Positions 43,040-54,349 of a DNA stretch of 64,000 bases are shown here, in pieces. The notes below the pieces were generated by a model that was given only the letters and a program-made list of their open reading frames with translations, made no database searches and was not told the DNA's origin. The translations under genes were made by a program, and so were the position numbers. Source of the DNA: Pyrenochaeta sp. MPI-SDFR-AT-0127 (taxonomy: Eukaryota > Ascomycota > Dothideomycetes > Pleosporales > Cucurbitariaceae). How positions within the stretch are numbered: position 1 is the stretch's first letter; each line of letters starts with the position of its first letter. The stretch covers positions 18,456 to 82,455 of the forward strand of contig JAGTJM010000100.1 of NCBI GenBank assembly GCA_020747015.1. Direction: 5' to 3'.

Positions 43040-43647
43040 TACGAAGAGTAAGAAGGGTGTCGCGTTTGCTGTATAAGAAACGTACGTGCTTTTCTTAAAG
43101 CCTTCTTAAGTTATTACTAACGGTGAACCTAAGGGGGTCGCCAAAAGCTATTAGCCATGGACGAGGCTAGTCATAACAGACACGATTGACTAGGGAGAGG
43201 CATTAAGGCTATCTCGATGGGCGAAGGAATGTATGGCATTAGGGTTTCGTTACTCGGAATTAGTGATGCCTGCTTATAATATTCATCAATATCAAAACGA
43301 TTGTAATACTATTATATAGGAGAGTGGGGGCTGGCTTTGTAAGTCTCTAGACGACTTTTAAGCTCCACATTAGGCATGCTGCCTTGAAATAGACATTTAT
43401 ATGTCATCAGCGCTCTGCACTCACCCCTGAAGTTTCAGAACGAATGAGGCATGCTACATTAGTGTAGACTAGGCACGAAGTGGCCAATAGAAGTGAAGTG
43501 GATAGCACAATAATCATTCTCGCACATTGTAGTTGGGGTTTAGAACGTAGCAGTATGATTAACCTCGAGCAGGCCATCCACCTGTACAGGTGAGTCTTCA
43601 GTACAGCGGTATGGACGAATATCAGCGCTTCTCCAAGGTATATGAGT

Positions 43648-43810
43648 GGCGCGCTTTTCAGTACCAGAGGCTAACGTGCTGGGAGAATAATAGCTGTAAA
43701 ACTTATGCACGTTGCGCTTTTTTATATACTGGAACGCTGCTGGTAAACTAAACGCCAGAAAGAAAAAGTGACCCTGTACACAGGGTGTCCCGCTACGTAG
43801 GGATGGACAT
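43648..43810 (-). repeat. Right terminal inverted repeat of the 2.3-kb element
   Basis: Inverted copy of 41475-41637. It carries the same TATATAAAAAAG match, here on the minus strand and again pointing inward. Confidence 0.8.
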
Positions 43811-44261
43811 TATCTCTTTTACAAATGAATAACCTAAACGAAAAAAGCCTAAGTCATAGAATGTTACTACAGTAAGTTATATGCAGCTTGGTAATTATGT
43901 GAGGGGCAATATTACAAGTTATGTTCAGCAAAGTGGCTCATTTACCTGTATGTATCGGCACACAGTGAGTAACCTTAAGATATATGAATTTGCTAAAATA
44001 TTATGTAACATCATATTTTCCGCGAGGCAAGGCCACAGGCATAATGACTATGGTTACTGCCGAGCAATTAAAGTGTGTCTGATCGGATCAATCGGCACTT
44101 CACCAGAAGTGGGGCAGATCCTAAGGCGGGGCAATGAAGGCAAGGTTCACATAGGAACTCAGGCAGCTCAAGTAAGAAGAGGATATTAAAGTCACCATCA
44201 AATTGACTTGATACCGTGTATACGGGTGTACAGGATGGTGTTACATCGGTTAATCGGGCTC
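43811..44261. other. Spacer between the TIR element and the kinase relic
   Basis: About 450 bp, with no gene recognised. Confidence 0.4.
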
Positions 44262-45161
44262 TCAACGTTCAGTAGGGTCAGCGTCAACAGGTCTAACATC
44301 ATCCTCAGGATGCAATTCAGCCCATTCTCGGATTATATGCTCTGCCTCCATCATGCTCCATGGCCCAAAGATGCCCTTTTGTAAGATGGTATACATGCGG
44401 CGAGCGAGCAGAGCTTCTGGCGCGAAGGCTAAACGCTTGTACTTCTCCGAGGCGTGCAACATGAAAGTATCTCTAAGCTGGCGATCCTCATCCGTTTGAG
44501 GCTCAAAGTTTGCAGTGCTTTCGTCGTCTTCATCAACGCTGTTCATTTCATCTGGAATCCATAGCCAGAATGGTGCGCGATAGGCCATGAATTCTGGAGC
44601 AATTATGGCCGAGTCCCAGTCAAGCACACCTGTGATTTCAACTTCTGTAGGGCTTCGAATCTCCGCGAGTAAATTGTATGGCTTGAGGTCTCCGTGCGAT
44701 AAGACGCTAGGTCCATCAAGGAAACCACGTATCCCTAAGGACTTCGAGATGGTGGCTAGTGCATCCCAGATTTCTTCAAAACATACGCCTTGTGAAAGTT
44801 GATAATCACGCCATCGCTCACATTGCTCGAGAAGATGTTCTTCAGCGCTTTGAGGCTGTGCAGGCCAGGTATTTGGTTTGTTGAAAGATCCGCCTCCTAA
44901 GCCCCGAGCTGGTACGCAGAATTTCTCCACATGAATGCTATTATTTTCAATTTTTGAGAGATGTTAAAGTCCCACAATGCCAGCAGGAGCTTCAACTGTG
45001 GCGATCTGACAGACAAGGTTGGTAACAAGCTTCGCAACATTTAATTTCTGATCTCTGTTCAGATGATCCCACAGCTGAGTCAAGGTCTGACCCGGAAGAC
45101 GCTTTTGAATCATATAGGACTTCTCTAACAGATTAACGTGTATCCCTTCGTAACGGAACAA
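44262..45161 (-). pseudogene. APH-like kinase, truncated and interrupted by an in-frame stop
   Basis: One minus-strand frame runs from 45161 to 44262 with a single TAA at about 44,966. Before it, SYMIQKRLPGQTLTQLWDHL matches the mid-domain block of the intact kinase at 34,263. After it come the catalytic loop SHGDLKPYNLLAEI, the metal-site block VLDWDSAIIAPEFM and a normal C-terminus. The N-terminal lobe is missing: the homology stops where the A/T-rich block begins near 45,170. The TAA is one C-to-T change from CAA, the kind of change RIP makes. This is a broken relative, not a functional kinase. Confidence 0.7.
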
Positions 45162-45563
45162 GCGCCGTAACGGATAAAATTCCGGGTACTTAGACTTTGT
45201 AGTAGTATAAGAATTTGCAGACGCTATAGAACTTATATTTACCTACTTAAATATATGCTACGGTTAATCCTAAGTCTATATATATCTACTAATATAAAAA
45301 TTTTAGTAGTGTAGACACCTTCCTTTAATATCTACGAAGATACCCTCTTTATTACTAAAATAAACCTTATATAATATAAGGCCGCTATTATTATTTTTAC
45401 GCGTCGTAATATATATATCGCTTCTATATACGTCTAGGGATCTAATAGAACTACGTAGGCTTACTCACTAGCTGTAAGGGCTATTCTATAGACTAATTTA
45501 TACGTAATCGCTATACTATCTAGTACTTCTATATTAGATACACTAATTAGAAGTAGTAATATA

Positions 45564-48500
45564 AGCTAGTATATATAGAAGTCGCCTACTCCTAGAAGTC
45601 GCCTACCTAACTAAAATAAGGATTACTAATTTAACGCGTAATAGCTTAATAACTACGCTTATAAAATAGATAACTATAAGACTACTCTATAAGCTACTAT
45701 TACTAATCTTTATTCTAGTATTTTTACTAGCTAGAGGAAGGCTACTATCGCGTACAGTATCTTAAGAGAGATACTATAAGACTATATTAATAGCTATATA
45801 GATTACGTTACTACTTACTAAAACTAATAGAGACTAATACCTATATAAGAGGAGTTTATTATTTAATAGATTCTTAAGAAGAACTTATATACTTAGCCTC
45901 TATCTTATATATACGTATAAGAGATAGCTACTTAAATTCTTAAGGTTAATAGTAATTATAATCTACTTAGATATAGGTAGATCTTAAACTTCTTATCGCG
46001 TTAACTATATATTACCTCTATTATTAGCTAATTAATTAAGGTCTAAAGAGCTAATATAATAAGCCTTACCTAGATTCTAGTATTTCTAGAGCTATTTAAT
46101 TATATTTAAATTAAGCTAGGTATATAGGTAGAGGATATATAGAATATAAATAAGACTAGGATAGTACTAGGAATATATATAAATATAAGAGTTATTATAA
46201 GAGCTAGTAAGAAGAAGGCTTATATTAAAGAACTAGGTAATTATAAGTAGGTATCTATTATTAAGATAGTCTTAGTAATAGGGTAAAAGCTTATATATAT
46301 AATAATCTTTAAGGGTAAGAGCCTATAAACTACCTAATTTCTATTAAGCTCTATACTAGATTAGTTATATATAATATCTAAGAATAGATAGATATTATAT
46401 ATAATTAGAGTTAAGTAGCTTAAGTATATCTTTATACCTAGTATAGTACTAGATTAAGATTACTATTAGATACTAATACTTAATAGCTATAGCTCTTATA
46501 TAGATATAGAGTTTATATAGCTTTATAAATAGAATAAGATAGTTACTCTCTATCTTCCTACTTATATATCTTATATCCTATAGCCTCTAGATCTTACTCT
46601 ATTCTCTATTATTAAGTTAAGCTATTATAGTTAGATATAAGAGCTCTTAATACTTAATAATATAGCTCTAGTTAAAAAAGAATACTTTATAAGCTATTAC
46701 TATTAAGCTTATATAGAAAGTCTATCTAAGCGTATAATTTAAGCTAGTTAGAGAGTAGTAGATCTCTATCCTTATAACCTAGATTAAGTACTATAATTAT
46801 CTTAAGTCTTAGTATAGCCTATTACTCCTCTACTAGCTATATTATCTATATCTATATTAGATTTATTATTTAGAACTCCTTAAAGGCTATAGGATCTATA
46901 TTAAGCTTAATAATAGCTTTTATAATTAGAATCTTTATCTTATAGTATAATATAATTTATAAGCGAGCTAGCTACCTAAGTAAGCTAGCTACGCCCTACT
47001 AGTGCGTTGACGTCGAGATAATATTATAGACTTTATCACAGTTTATAGACTATCGTAGTATACTAAACTATTTATTAGAATCGCTACTATTACTAGTACT
47101 ATCTATCTTAACTATATATATACGAGCGTTATAGCTAGTCTACTTATAACGCCCGCACCGCCTCTCTCCTTATACCCTCTTTAACGCGCTCTCGCTATTA
47201 CTACGACTACTACCCACCTATTTAGCTAATACTTCTTATACCTTACTAATAGTAAGAGTCTCCTCTATCTATATATATCGCCGCTTATAGCTCTTACGCT
47301 TAGTAAGCTCTTTAATCACGCTCTTTATACGGGCCTATTCTACTTATAATAATACTATACTATATACTATCTACTAAGTACCTTTACTTAGCTATTAAAC
47401 CTACTTATCTAATAAACTTATAGAAGACCTAGGGTAGTTTCTTACTCTCTATTAAATAAGAGTACTTTACGCCTTAATTTTATAGGCGTTATATAGTGTC
47501 TACGCCTCCTAGGCGGCTCTCTATTATAGTAAAGGTTTTAGCGTCTATACTACTAGATTAAGCTTTAATAGTATAGCTTATAGGTTATATAGAACTAAGC
47601 TAGCGCCTTAAAAGCCTACTTATATATTCTCTTTTATAATTAACTACTTAAAAGTAGTCTTAAACGTAGGTAAGAAGGCCTCCTTACTAATATAGTAGGT
47701 ACGGTTATATACTAAGCCTAAGATTATATTACTATTATAACGATATAGGTGCTAGAGGGCTCTAAAATAGATCTAAGTATAACTTAAAGGTATATAGGAG
47801 TGCGTGCTACGGTAGATAACTAAGAATACCTCTATTCCTATAGGTCTAATACGGAAGGACAAGAAGAACTTATCCTACTATCTACTACTAAAGAGCTATA
47901 CTTATATATAGAGAAATAGGGGTAATAGGGCCTAATTAGGATAGTATTAGAGGTAGGTCTAATATCCTCTAAATAAACCTCCCTTCTTATAGGAACGCGT
48001 ATACGTCTCTATTTCTATATAACGTTCGTTACAGTTACTAGTAGCTACTAACTACTTATTATTAATAGCTATAAGAGCTATAACTTACTTAAATTCTAGA
48101 AGTACTATAAGGATAATAATATTATTACTATCTATATACCTCCTTACTTATTATATATACTATAGCTACTTAATATAGGTTATTTTACGCCTTTAAAGAT
48201 AGGGTATAGACGCTAAGCTAAGAATCTAATACGTAGCTATATTAACTATATTATAAAAACTAAGTTCTTACTATACTTTATTACTACTTTTAAGGCTATA
48301 ATTATAGAGAGTAATATTATAGGAGGATTTAGGGGTATAGGCTTAGTTCCTTTTAACTAAGAGGTAGTAATATTAAAGCTTAATATTAAGTTATACACTT
48401 CTACTCTACCCCTTATAGAAGATTACCCCTAGTACTCTTAAACCCTAAGTAATACCTTAGAGTTAGGATCGTAATTAACGCTAGTAGAAAATAAGATTTA

Positions 48501-49116
48501 AGAGTATATAGATAGCTTACTAACTAGTATAATTAATATACTTAAAAAGCTAGTAAAAGAAGTAGTATTAGTAGCGCATAAGCTTATATTAGCGTAGAAG
48601 GAGAATACTACTCTTTAAGTAGCTAATAAGGCTACTATACGATATAAATTATATAAAAGAAAGCGAGTATAGAAGGAGGGTACTCTAATAGTTAAAGAGG
48701 GCCTAGGTTTAACTCTACTTAATGAGTTTAGTGTACGTAGTAATAGTAAGAAGGTAAAGAAGAGGGTATGCGCTAATATAGGCGAGCCTAGTTAAAGGCG
48801 CTATAGATACTGCGGTAAGGCTAGGTATAACTCGCGCATATATAAGTAGGTAGTAGAAGAGATTTCTAAATAAATTAGCTTATTAGGATTTCTACTTACT
48901 ATCCTTAATAGTACTCTATAGTTATATAGGGTATTAAAGTTTAATAGGCTCTTAGTAGAGTAACTAACTTACTTATATAACTAACTCGCTTATAGGGTAC
49001 GTTATATAGTTTTAAATATAAGCGTAGTTATTAAGCTATTATATATTAAATTAGTAATCCTTATTTTAGTTAGGTAGGTAACTTCTAGGGGTAGGCGACT
49101 TCTATATACGCTAGCT
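45564..49116 (+). mobile_element. RIP-degraded DNA transposon, pogo/Fot1-like
   Basis: About 95 bp at the left end is repeated inverted at the right end (both contain GTCGCCTAC and AACTAAAATAAGGATTACT). Both ends are followed outward by TA. Near the right end (48,797-48,850) the plus strand reads a remnant of a C-x2-C...H...C knuckle (CRYCGKA then a mutated GHN/RTC part), which is typical of the C-terminus of fungal pogo/Fot1 transposases. Stops are everywhere, so it is dead. The length, 3.55 kb, exceeds a standard Fot1 and suggests nested insertions. Confidence 0.55.
47737..47990 (+). repeat. Repeat R1, copy 1
   Basis: A segment of about 200-250 bp containing AGATCTAAGTATAACTTAAAGG and TTATCCTACTATCTACTACT-type blocks. 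It recurs at 52070-52701 (split by an insert), 53295-53490 and, inverted, 53541-53793. The family was not identified. Divergence is dominated by C/T and G/A. Confidence 0.6.
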
Positions 49117-49182
49117 TAATGTCGATTACTAAGCTTAAAAATATCCTAGCGCTGAGTTACCTGACCTGTGTTGACACCTTAA

Positions 49183-51252
49183 GCTTTGCAAAACCGGCTT
49201 CCCCAAGATGTGCACAGCCAGCTTCCAGCATAGCCACGCCAAGAGGATACTGAGCCACCGCTATACCGTGTATGATCTAGCGAAACGGCTGGATCTTTAG
49301 GGGTAAGTTGTCTCGCTGAATCGCAAAAATCTGAAGTTGGATGGGTTGAACAGCAATTGAATGGCTACAAGCGCACTATATTCCATCTGAAAGTGACAGC
49401 GAATACACCGTAGTCATCTTCGTACTGCTATAGCCGAGTGTTCTCAGTTGCCACGCAGAGATAGGTCAAGCTACTTGTGGTTCCGGTGTCCAGTAACTGT
49501 GCGCCACATGTCTCAGCCACCTCACTCAGCCTACTATATTCCAGCTTGGTTACCGCCGTGGCTGCCTGCGGAATTGAGTAGGTAGAGCAGTCACAGCTGG
49601 AGATGTATCTCTCTCAAACGTAGGCTTCGTGATATTCTTGTCATATAAGCATCAGATTGCCCAACTGTGATACAACAACCTAATGGCACACGCATCGGCC
49701 CCCACTGGAACGACAATGCAGCAAGCAACTACAGCAGCTGACCCGCTCGCCGAAACAAATATTCGAAGACGACGACCCGATCCACTAGAATACTTAGGTG
49801 TGTTAGCTCAAATGAGATTCACGGTGAACAGGTTTGGGTTTCGTTGTAACTAACGTGCGCTGTAGTAGCTGAAGGGCTTCAGAGCCAGACACGCCTTGAT
49901 AATATCCTCGAAATTGTCACCCATATTCTCTGGATCAATGCAGTAGTACTCAGAACCTTGAGAGACGGGTATTATGGATTTCCGCAAATCATTTCTAGAC
50001 TCGACCGCGACTTTGAAACACTAATCACCGAAGAGGAGGCGAGCCTCGCCGACAGAGTCGAAGATTTGTACGAGCCTCGCATAAAGAGTCGGATCATGAC
50101 ATATCTCAGAAACTTGACGCCAAATGAAAGAATGGCTTTCATTATCGACGGTCAGCCGTGCCAATTCTATCGCGAGGCGCTACGTGTCAAAGTCATCAAA
50201 CGCGCTACATCGAGTCGAGCGATTGCAACCGCGGAAAGCAATCCTAATTTAGAGAAGCCGGAATTCTATGACTGGTGTGAGACGACACAACAATACATCG
50301 GACAACTTGGCGTGGAGATGGAAGAAAGTCACTATCAGCTTACCGTATTTCTGAGTGTTTTCAAAGAGCTTCTGAACTCGATCCAAGCAGCCGCCAGACT
50401 AGCTCTTCTCTCACAGGAAGAACTACAAGCCCTTCAAATCAAGTTGCAGGCGGTAGCAGACTACTACCCAGTTGCATACTCTGCTGCCCATGGTGCATCC
50501 GGATCAGAGCAACATTTGTTGAACGCGGCATCTGAGAGCTGGTGGTAAGTTTTTTCGAGCGATGAGTAATCGATACTGACCTAGAGTAGGGAGACAAGCA
50601 CTGAGAGCAGAAACAGCACACCTGGGCCAGGAACCACCGTTTTCACAGCGTATCAAGCCTCCGAAATCATGCGATCGAGTCTCAATTTCATCGTCCCAAT
50701 AGTGTCGTTGGTCTCTGTAGTACCTGCTGCACTTGCCTGGAAGTATGGCATTGTGGAAAAAGTCACGTTCACAGATCCCAACTTCTACCAGGCAATTACC
50801 GGAAGCGTTTTGCAACTGCTGAGTCTTGTCACATTCATATGGCCAACATTAAGCCACCCTCGACTATCCCGTCTGAATTGGGTCTGGATCTGGATTCTGG
50901 CTGGCTGTAGCGTCTTGTGCGCGCTAACAAGTCCTCTGCTTTATTGGTTCTTTTCTACCACCTGGAGTTTTGTTATTTCCTTTGTTGGTGCAATTTTCCA
51001 AGCCGTGATCCAACTTCAAGTTATTAACTCGATCTGATGGGCGGTAGGTTGGGTGGCATCCAGAGAAAGCTGCCAACTCCCACGTGATGTATGAGTTGAG
51101 ATTGAACTTCGATGCATGATAGTGGGGTGAGGTACACCTATGACAGCTATTTAAAGCTTCGCTTAAAGTGGTAAAGCGTTAGCTTAGCCATGTCTTGGCG
51201 TGGCTGTATTGGAAGGGAGTTGCGCATTTGCAGGGAAGCCGGTTTTGCAAAG
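49183..51252. mobile_element. 2.1-kb non-RIP island between imperfect inverted repeats
   Basis: The left edge (49183-49275, CTTTGCAAAACCGGCTTCCC and later AGCCACGCCAAG) recurs inverted at the right edge (about 51167-51252) with several substitutions and short gaps. Between them the base composition is normal and a three-exon gene is intact, while both flanks are RIP-mutated. No transposase is present. A cargo-bearing, non-autonomous element or a gene trapped between repeats are both possible. No clear target duplication was found. Confidence 0.55.
49683..51037 (+). CDS. Orphan four-helix membrane protein with a helical N-terminal domain
   Basis: I do not recognise this family. Exons 49683-49797, 49866-50544 and 50590-51037 (introns GTGTGT..CTAAC..TAG and GTAAGT..CTGAC..TAG) give 413 aa; the second acceptor could also be three bases later for intron 1. 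The N-terminus is short and Thr/Ala-rich with an RRRRP cluster. Residues about 45-265 are helical and charged (for example TEEEASLADRVEDLYEPRIKS) with no known motif. The last 120 residues carry four hydrophobic segments (about 294-315, 328-350, 358-382, 385-407). The intact splice sites and frame indicate a maintained gene despite its position between mutated repeats. Confidence 0.65.
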
Positions 51253-51611
51253 AACTGTATCCAGGGTCTATAAAAAGCGAGGTCCTAAGAGAACTACACG
51301 TATAAGGTAGTTAGTAAGTAAGTAAAGTAGAATACCGTTTACAAAATTATATACCTATAACCTCTCTAATACGTAGATTACTATATATACGCTCTTCTCC
51401 TACTATTACTATATCTAAACTACTAGCACTCTCTAAGATTCTAGTATTAGATTAATTAGCGCTTTACTTATTTACGCTATTTATAGATTATTTAGAATAT
51501 CTTTATTAGATAGAATATATTTATAATAAGCTTCTAAGTATTATATAAGAATAGAATTAGAGTATTATAATTCTAGTATTAGAGATAAGGGGGCCTCTAA
51601 GAGAAGTATTC

Positions 51612-51940
51612 TAAACTAACTATAAGTACTACTATAGGCGCCTATATAAGGTAAAGCCTAGGGTATATAACTACTTACTATACTAAGAATAAGCGCTTAC
51701 TATACTTACGGTAAGCGCGACGAGTATATTATATATATAGATAAGAGTAATATACCCCTATAGAATATTATAATTAACCTTAAGTTATTATTAAATACTA
51801 CTATTTAATACTTAGAACTACTTTAACTAACTTATCTATCTCTACTTACTCTAACTAGAAGCTTACTAAGAAAGGACTCCTTAGTAATACTAGCTACTTT
51901 ATATTATAGCTACTCTACTAAGGACTATAAGCCCTTTTAA
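51612..51940 (+). repeat. Repeat R2 (LTR-like), copy 1
   Basis: Shares the GCGCGACGAG/AATATACCCC TATAG-type segments and the block CTACTCTACTAAGGA with 61671-61998 (same direction) and with 54148-54349 (inverted). At 61,998 it borders mutated Gypsy pol sequence, so it is probably the LTR of that Gypsy family. Confidence 0.5.
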
Positions 51941-52069
51941 TATAGAGTATATACTCTAGTATAGGATAAAAACTACTAAGAGAGTATTAGATCTACCTCT
52001 AATACTACCTTAAATAGGCTCTATTACTCCTTTTCTCTATATATAAAAAGGAGTTCTTAGTAGTAGATT

Positions 52070-52701
52070 ATAATAATATAGGTAGTAGAGGGTTCTAAAA
52101 GAGATCTAATATAACTTAAAAGTATATAAGAGTATATACTATATTAAATATCTAAGAAGATCCTCTATTCTTATAAGTCTAGTATAAAAGGATAAAAAAA
52201 TCTTATCCTACTATCTACTATTAAGAATTCCTTTATATATATAGAGAATAGAAGTAATAGAGTCTAGGGTGGTTGGCTGGGTCTAACTAAGCATTCTTCT
52301 TTTAGCTATAACTTCTTTAATATAAGTCCTAATTATATAATTTTTAGTTCTATTTATAGCCCTAGCCTAGCGCATTCTACCGTGTTATATAAGCTAAGCT
52401 CTATTACTAATACTTAATAAGTTATTTAGATACCCACGTTTTTGATACCTAAGGGTTAAGGCCCTCTAATTTTTTTAAAAAACATTAATAACTTACGTAA
52501 TAATTTTTTAATTAAAAAACTTTATATAGTAAAGTTATAAATCTAAATAAGGGCTACAAAATGGACTAAAAATAATCTTAGTAGCGTAGATATTTATAGA
52601 GATATAGCTGTTTAAAGTGGGGACCCGCGGGGTAACCCAACCCCTACCTATCGGCCACCCTAATAGAGTCTATTTAAAGTAGTATTAAAGATAGATCTAA
52701 T
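52070..52701 (+). repeat. Repeat R1, copy 2, interrupted by a MITE-like insert
   Basis: R1 copy running from 52070 to 52254, then continuing from 52661 after the inserted element. The related copy at 53541-53793 (inverted) shows the uninterrupted sequence. Confidence 0.6.
52267..52660. mobile_element. 394-bp MITE-like insert with a 12-bp target-site duplication
   Basis: The element begins GGGTGGTTGG and ends CGGCCACCC, so its tips are inverted (GGGTGG/CCACCC). Directly on both sides is TAATAGAGTCTA (52255-52266 and 52661-52672), a perfect 12-bp duplication. The paralogous R1 copy at 53541-53793 has a single version of this site, which confirms an insertion. No coding capacity. Confidence 0.7.
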
Positions 52702-53294
52702 ACCCTCGTAGTAGTCCTTATTCTATACTAAAGTATATACTCTACCTCTATTCTTATATAATACTTAGAAGCTTATTATATTACTCTTCTTTTTAGGAAA
52801 GGGAAGTCTCTATCTCTTATAGAGCTATAATAGAGGTTATTTAGTACTTCTCTAATATTTTAGAAGATAGACTTTAAATCTATTCTAAAATAGTTCTAAA
52901 TCTTAGTTAATTATAGATCTATAATTATTTTAAATTAAATTTACCTTTACTTTAAGTTAACTATTTACTACTAAGATAATTATAATAATCTTACTTATAT
53001 CTATTACTTTTACCTCTTTATATACTACTTCTTATTATAAGATTCTATATCTATTTCCTATCTAATACTATTTCTTAGCTAACTATTAAGTAGATATATC
53101 TATAATACCTATTTCTATACTTTCTAAAGCTTTTTCTATAGCCTATAGAGTTATTTATATATATACTATAAGAGCTTTAGCTTATAGTAATTATAATATT
53201 AAATTAAAATTCCTCTTAAAGAGATCTAAGAAGTATACTTATTATATACTTATTAATAAGATTTACTATCTAGTTCCTTTATTTATAGACTAGG

Positions 53295-53490
53295 TATAAT
53301 AATATAGATACTAGAGAGTTCTAAAAGAGATCTAATATAACTTAAAGATATATAAGAGTATATACTATATTAAATACCTAAGATAATCCTCTATTTCTAT
53401 AAGTCTAGTATAAAAGAATAAAAAGAACTTATTCTACTATCTACTACTAAGAACTCCTTTTTATATTTATAGAGGATAGAGGTAATAGAG
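53295..53490 (+). repeat. Repeat R1, copy 3
   Basis: Same direction as copies 1 and 2; shares AGATCTAATATAACTTAAAG and the TCTACTACTAAGAACTCC block. Strongly A/T-mutated. Confidence 0.6.
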
Positions 53491-53540
53491 TATAATAAAT
53501 ATTATATAGAAATAGAGATATATATATATTCCTATAGGAG

Positions 53541-53793
53541 AGAAGGATTCTACTTAGGTAGTATTAGACCTACCTCTAATACTATTCTAAATAGGTCCTA
53601 TTACCCCTATTTCTCTATATATAAGTATAGCTTTTTAGTAGTAGATAGTAGGATAAGTTCTTCTTATCCTTTTATACTAGACTAATAGAAATAGAGGTAT
53701 TCTTAGTTATCTACTATAGTATATACTCCTATATACCTTTAAGTTATACTTAGATCTATTTTAGAATCCTTTAGTATCTATATTATTATATTA
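53541..53793 (-). repeat. Repeat R1, copy 4 (inverted)
   Basis: Inverted copy of 47737-47990, including the GGTCCTATTACCCC part that serves as the uninterrupted reference for the MITE-like insertion site. Confidence 0.6.
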
Positions 53794-54147
53794 TAAGAAG
53801 AACTTTACCTCTACTAGTAATAGCTTCTTAATAATATTATATTATTTAAAAAGATTATATCTAAACTCTACCTTAATATAATCTAATTTAGATCTATTTA
53901 TAATTAAAATCTATTATTCTATAGTTAGAATCTCTTTAATCTCTTAATAATTAAAGCCTATAGGTTTAGAACTTCTAGTACTATTATATAAGAATTAACT
54001 TTAGGAAAGTTATATAGAGTACTAAAGTAGAGACTTAGAGACTACTAATAATCTAAGAGAATTAGAGCCTAAGCTAATATCTCCCCCTAAATAAAGATTA
54101 GCTTAAATAGGAGTATTATCCTTATTAAGATTAATATAGTAGTAGGC

Positions 54148-54349
54148 CGCCTAGTCCTTAGTAGAGTAGCTATAATATAAAGTAGCTAGTATTACTAAGG
54201 AGTCCTTTCTTAGTAGCTTCTAGATTAGAGTAAGTAGAGATAGATAAGTTAGTTAAAGTAGTCTAAGTATTAAATAGTAGTATTTAATAATAACTTAAGG
54301 TTAATTATAATATACTATAGGGGTATATTACTCTTATCTATATACTTAG
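54148..54349 (-). repeat. Repeat R2 (LTR-like), inverted copy
   Basis: Inverted relative to 51612-51940 and 61671-61998; carries the complement of CTACTCTACTAAGGAC and of the ATACCCCTATAG block. Confidence 0.5.

Larger units (their letters stand above)
41475..43810. mobile_element. 2.3-kb element with 163-bp terminal inverted repeats and TA flanks, carrying a secreted-protein gene
   Basis: The first 163 bp (41475-41637) and the last 163 bp (43648-43810) are inverted copies. Bases differ mostly as C/T or G/A, and from the ACTTTTTCTTTC block inward they align without gaps. Both ends are directly flanked by TA (41473-41474 and 43811-43812), as expected for a Tc1/mariner-type insertion. No transposase frame was found inside, so it would be non-autonomous. 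The interior is not A/T-collapsed like the RIP blocks further right. The only plausible gene inside is the Cys-rich secreted protein at 42788. Confidence 0.75.
45180..49150. repeat. RIP-mutated A/T-rich block A
   Basis: Nearly 4 kb of extreme A/T with many TA dinucleotides, no open frames and no CpA-rich coding texture. It holds a DNA-transposon remnant (45564-49116). The first 380 bp (45180-45563) is mutated sequence of no recognised origin. The middle (about 46,966-47,340) is somewhat richer in G/C and begins with an AGCTAGCT near-palindrome that could be a junction between nested elements. Confidence 0.8.

Noticed and set aside
46966..46992. AGCTAGCT near-palindrome as a separate replication or attachment site
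   Set aside because: It shares its core with the transposon ends, so a nested transposon junction is the simpler reading.
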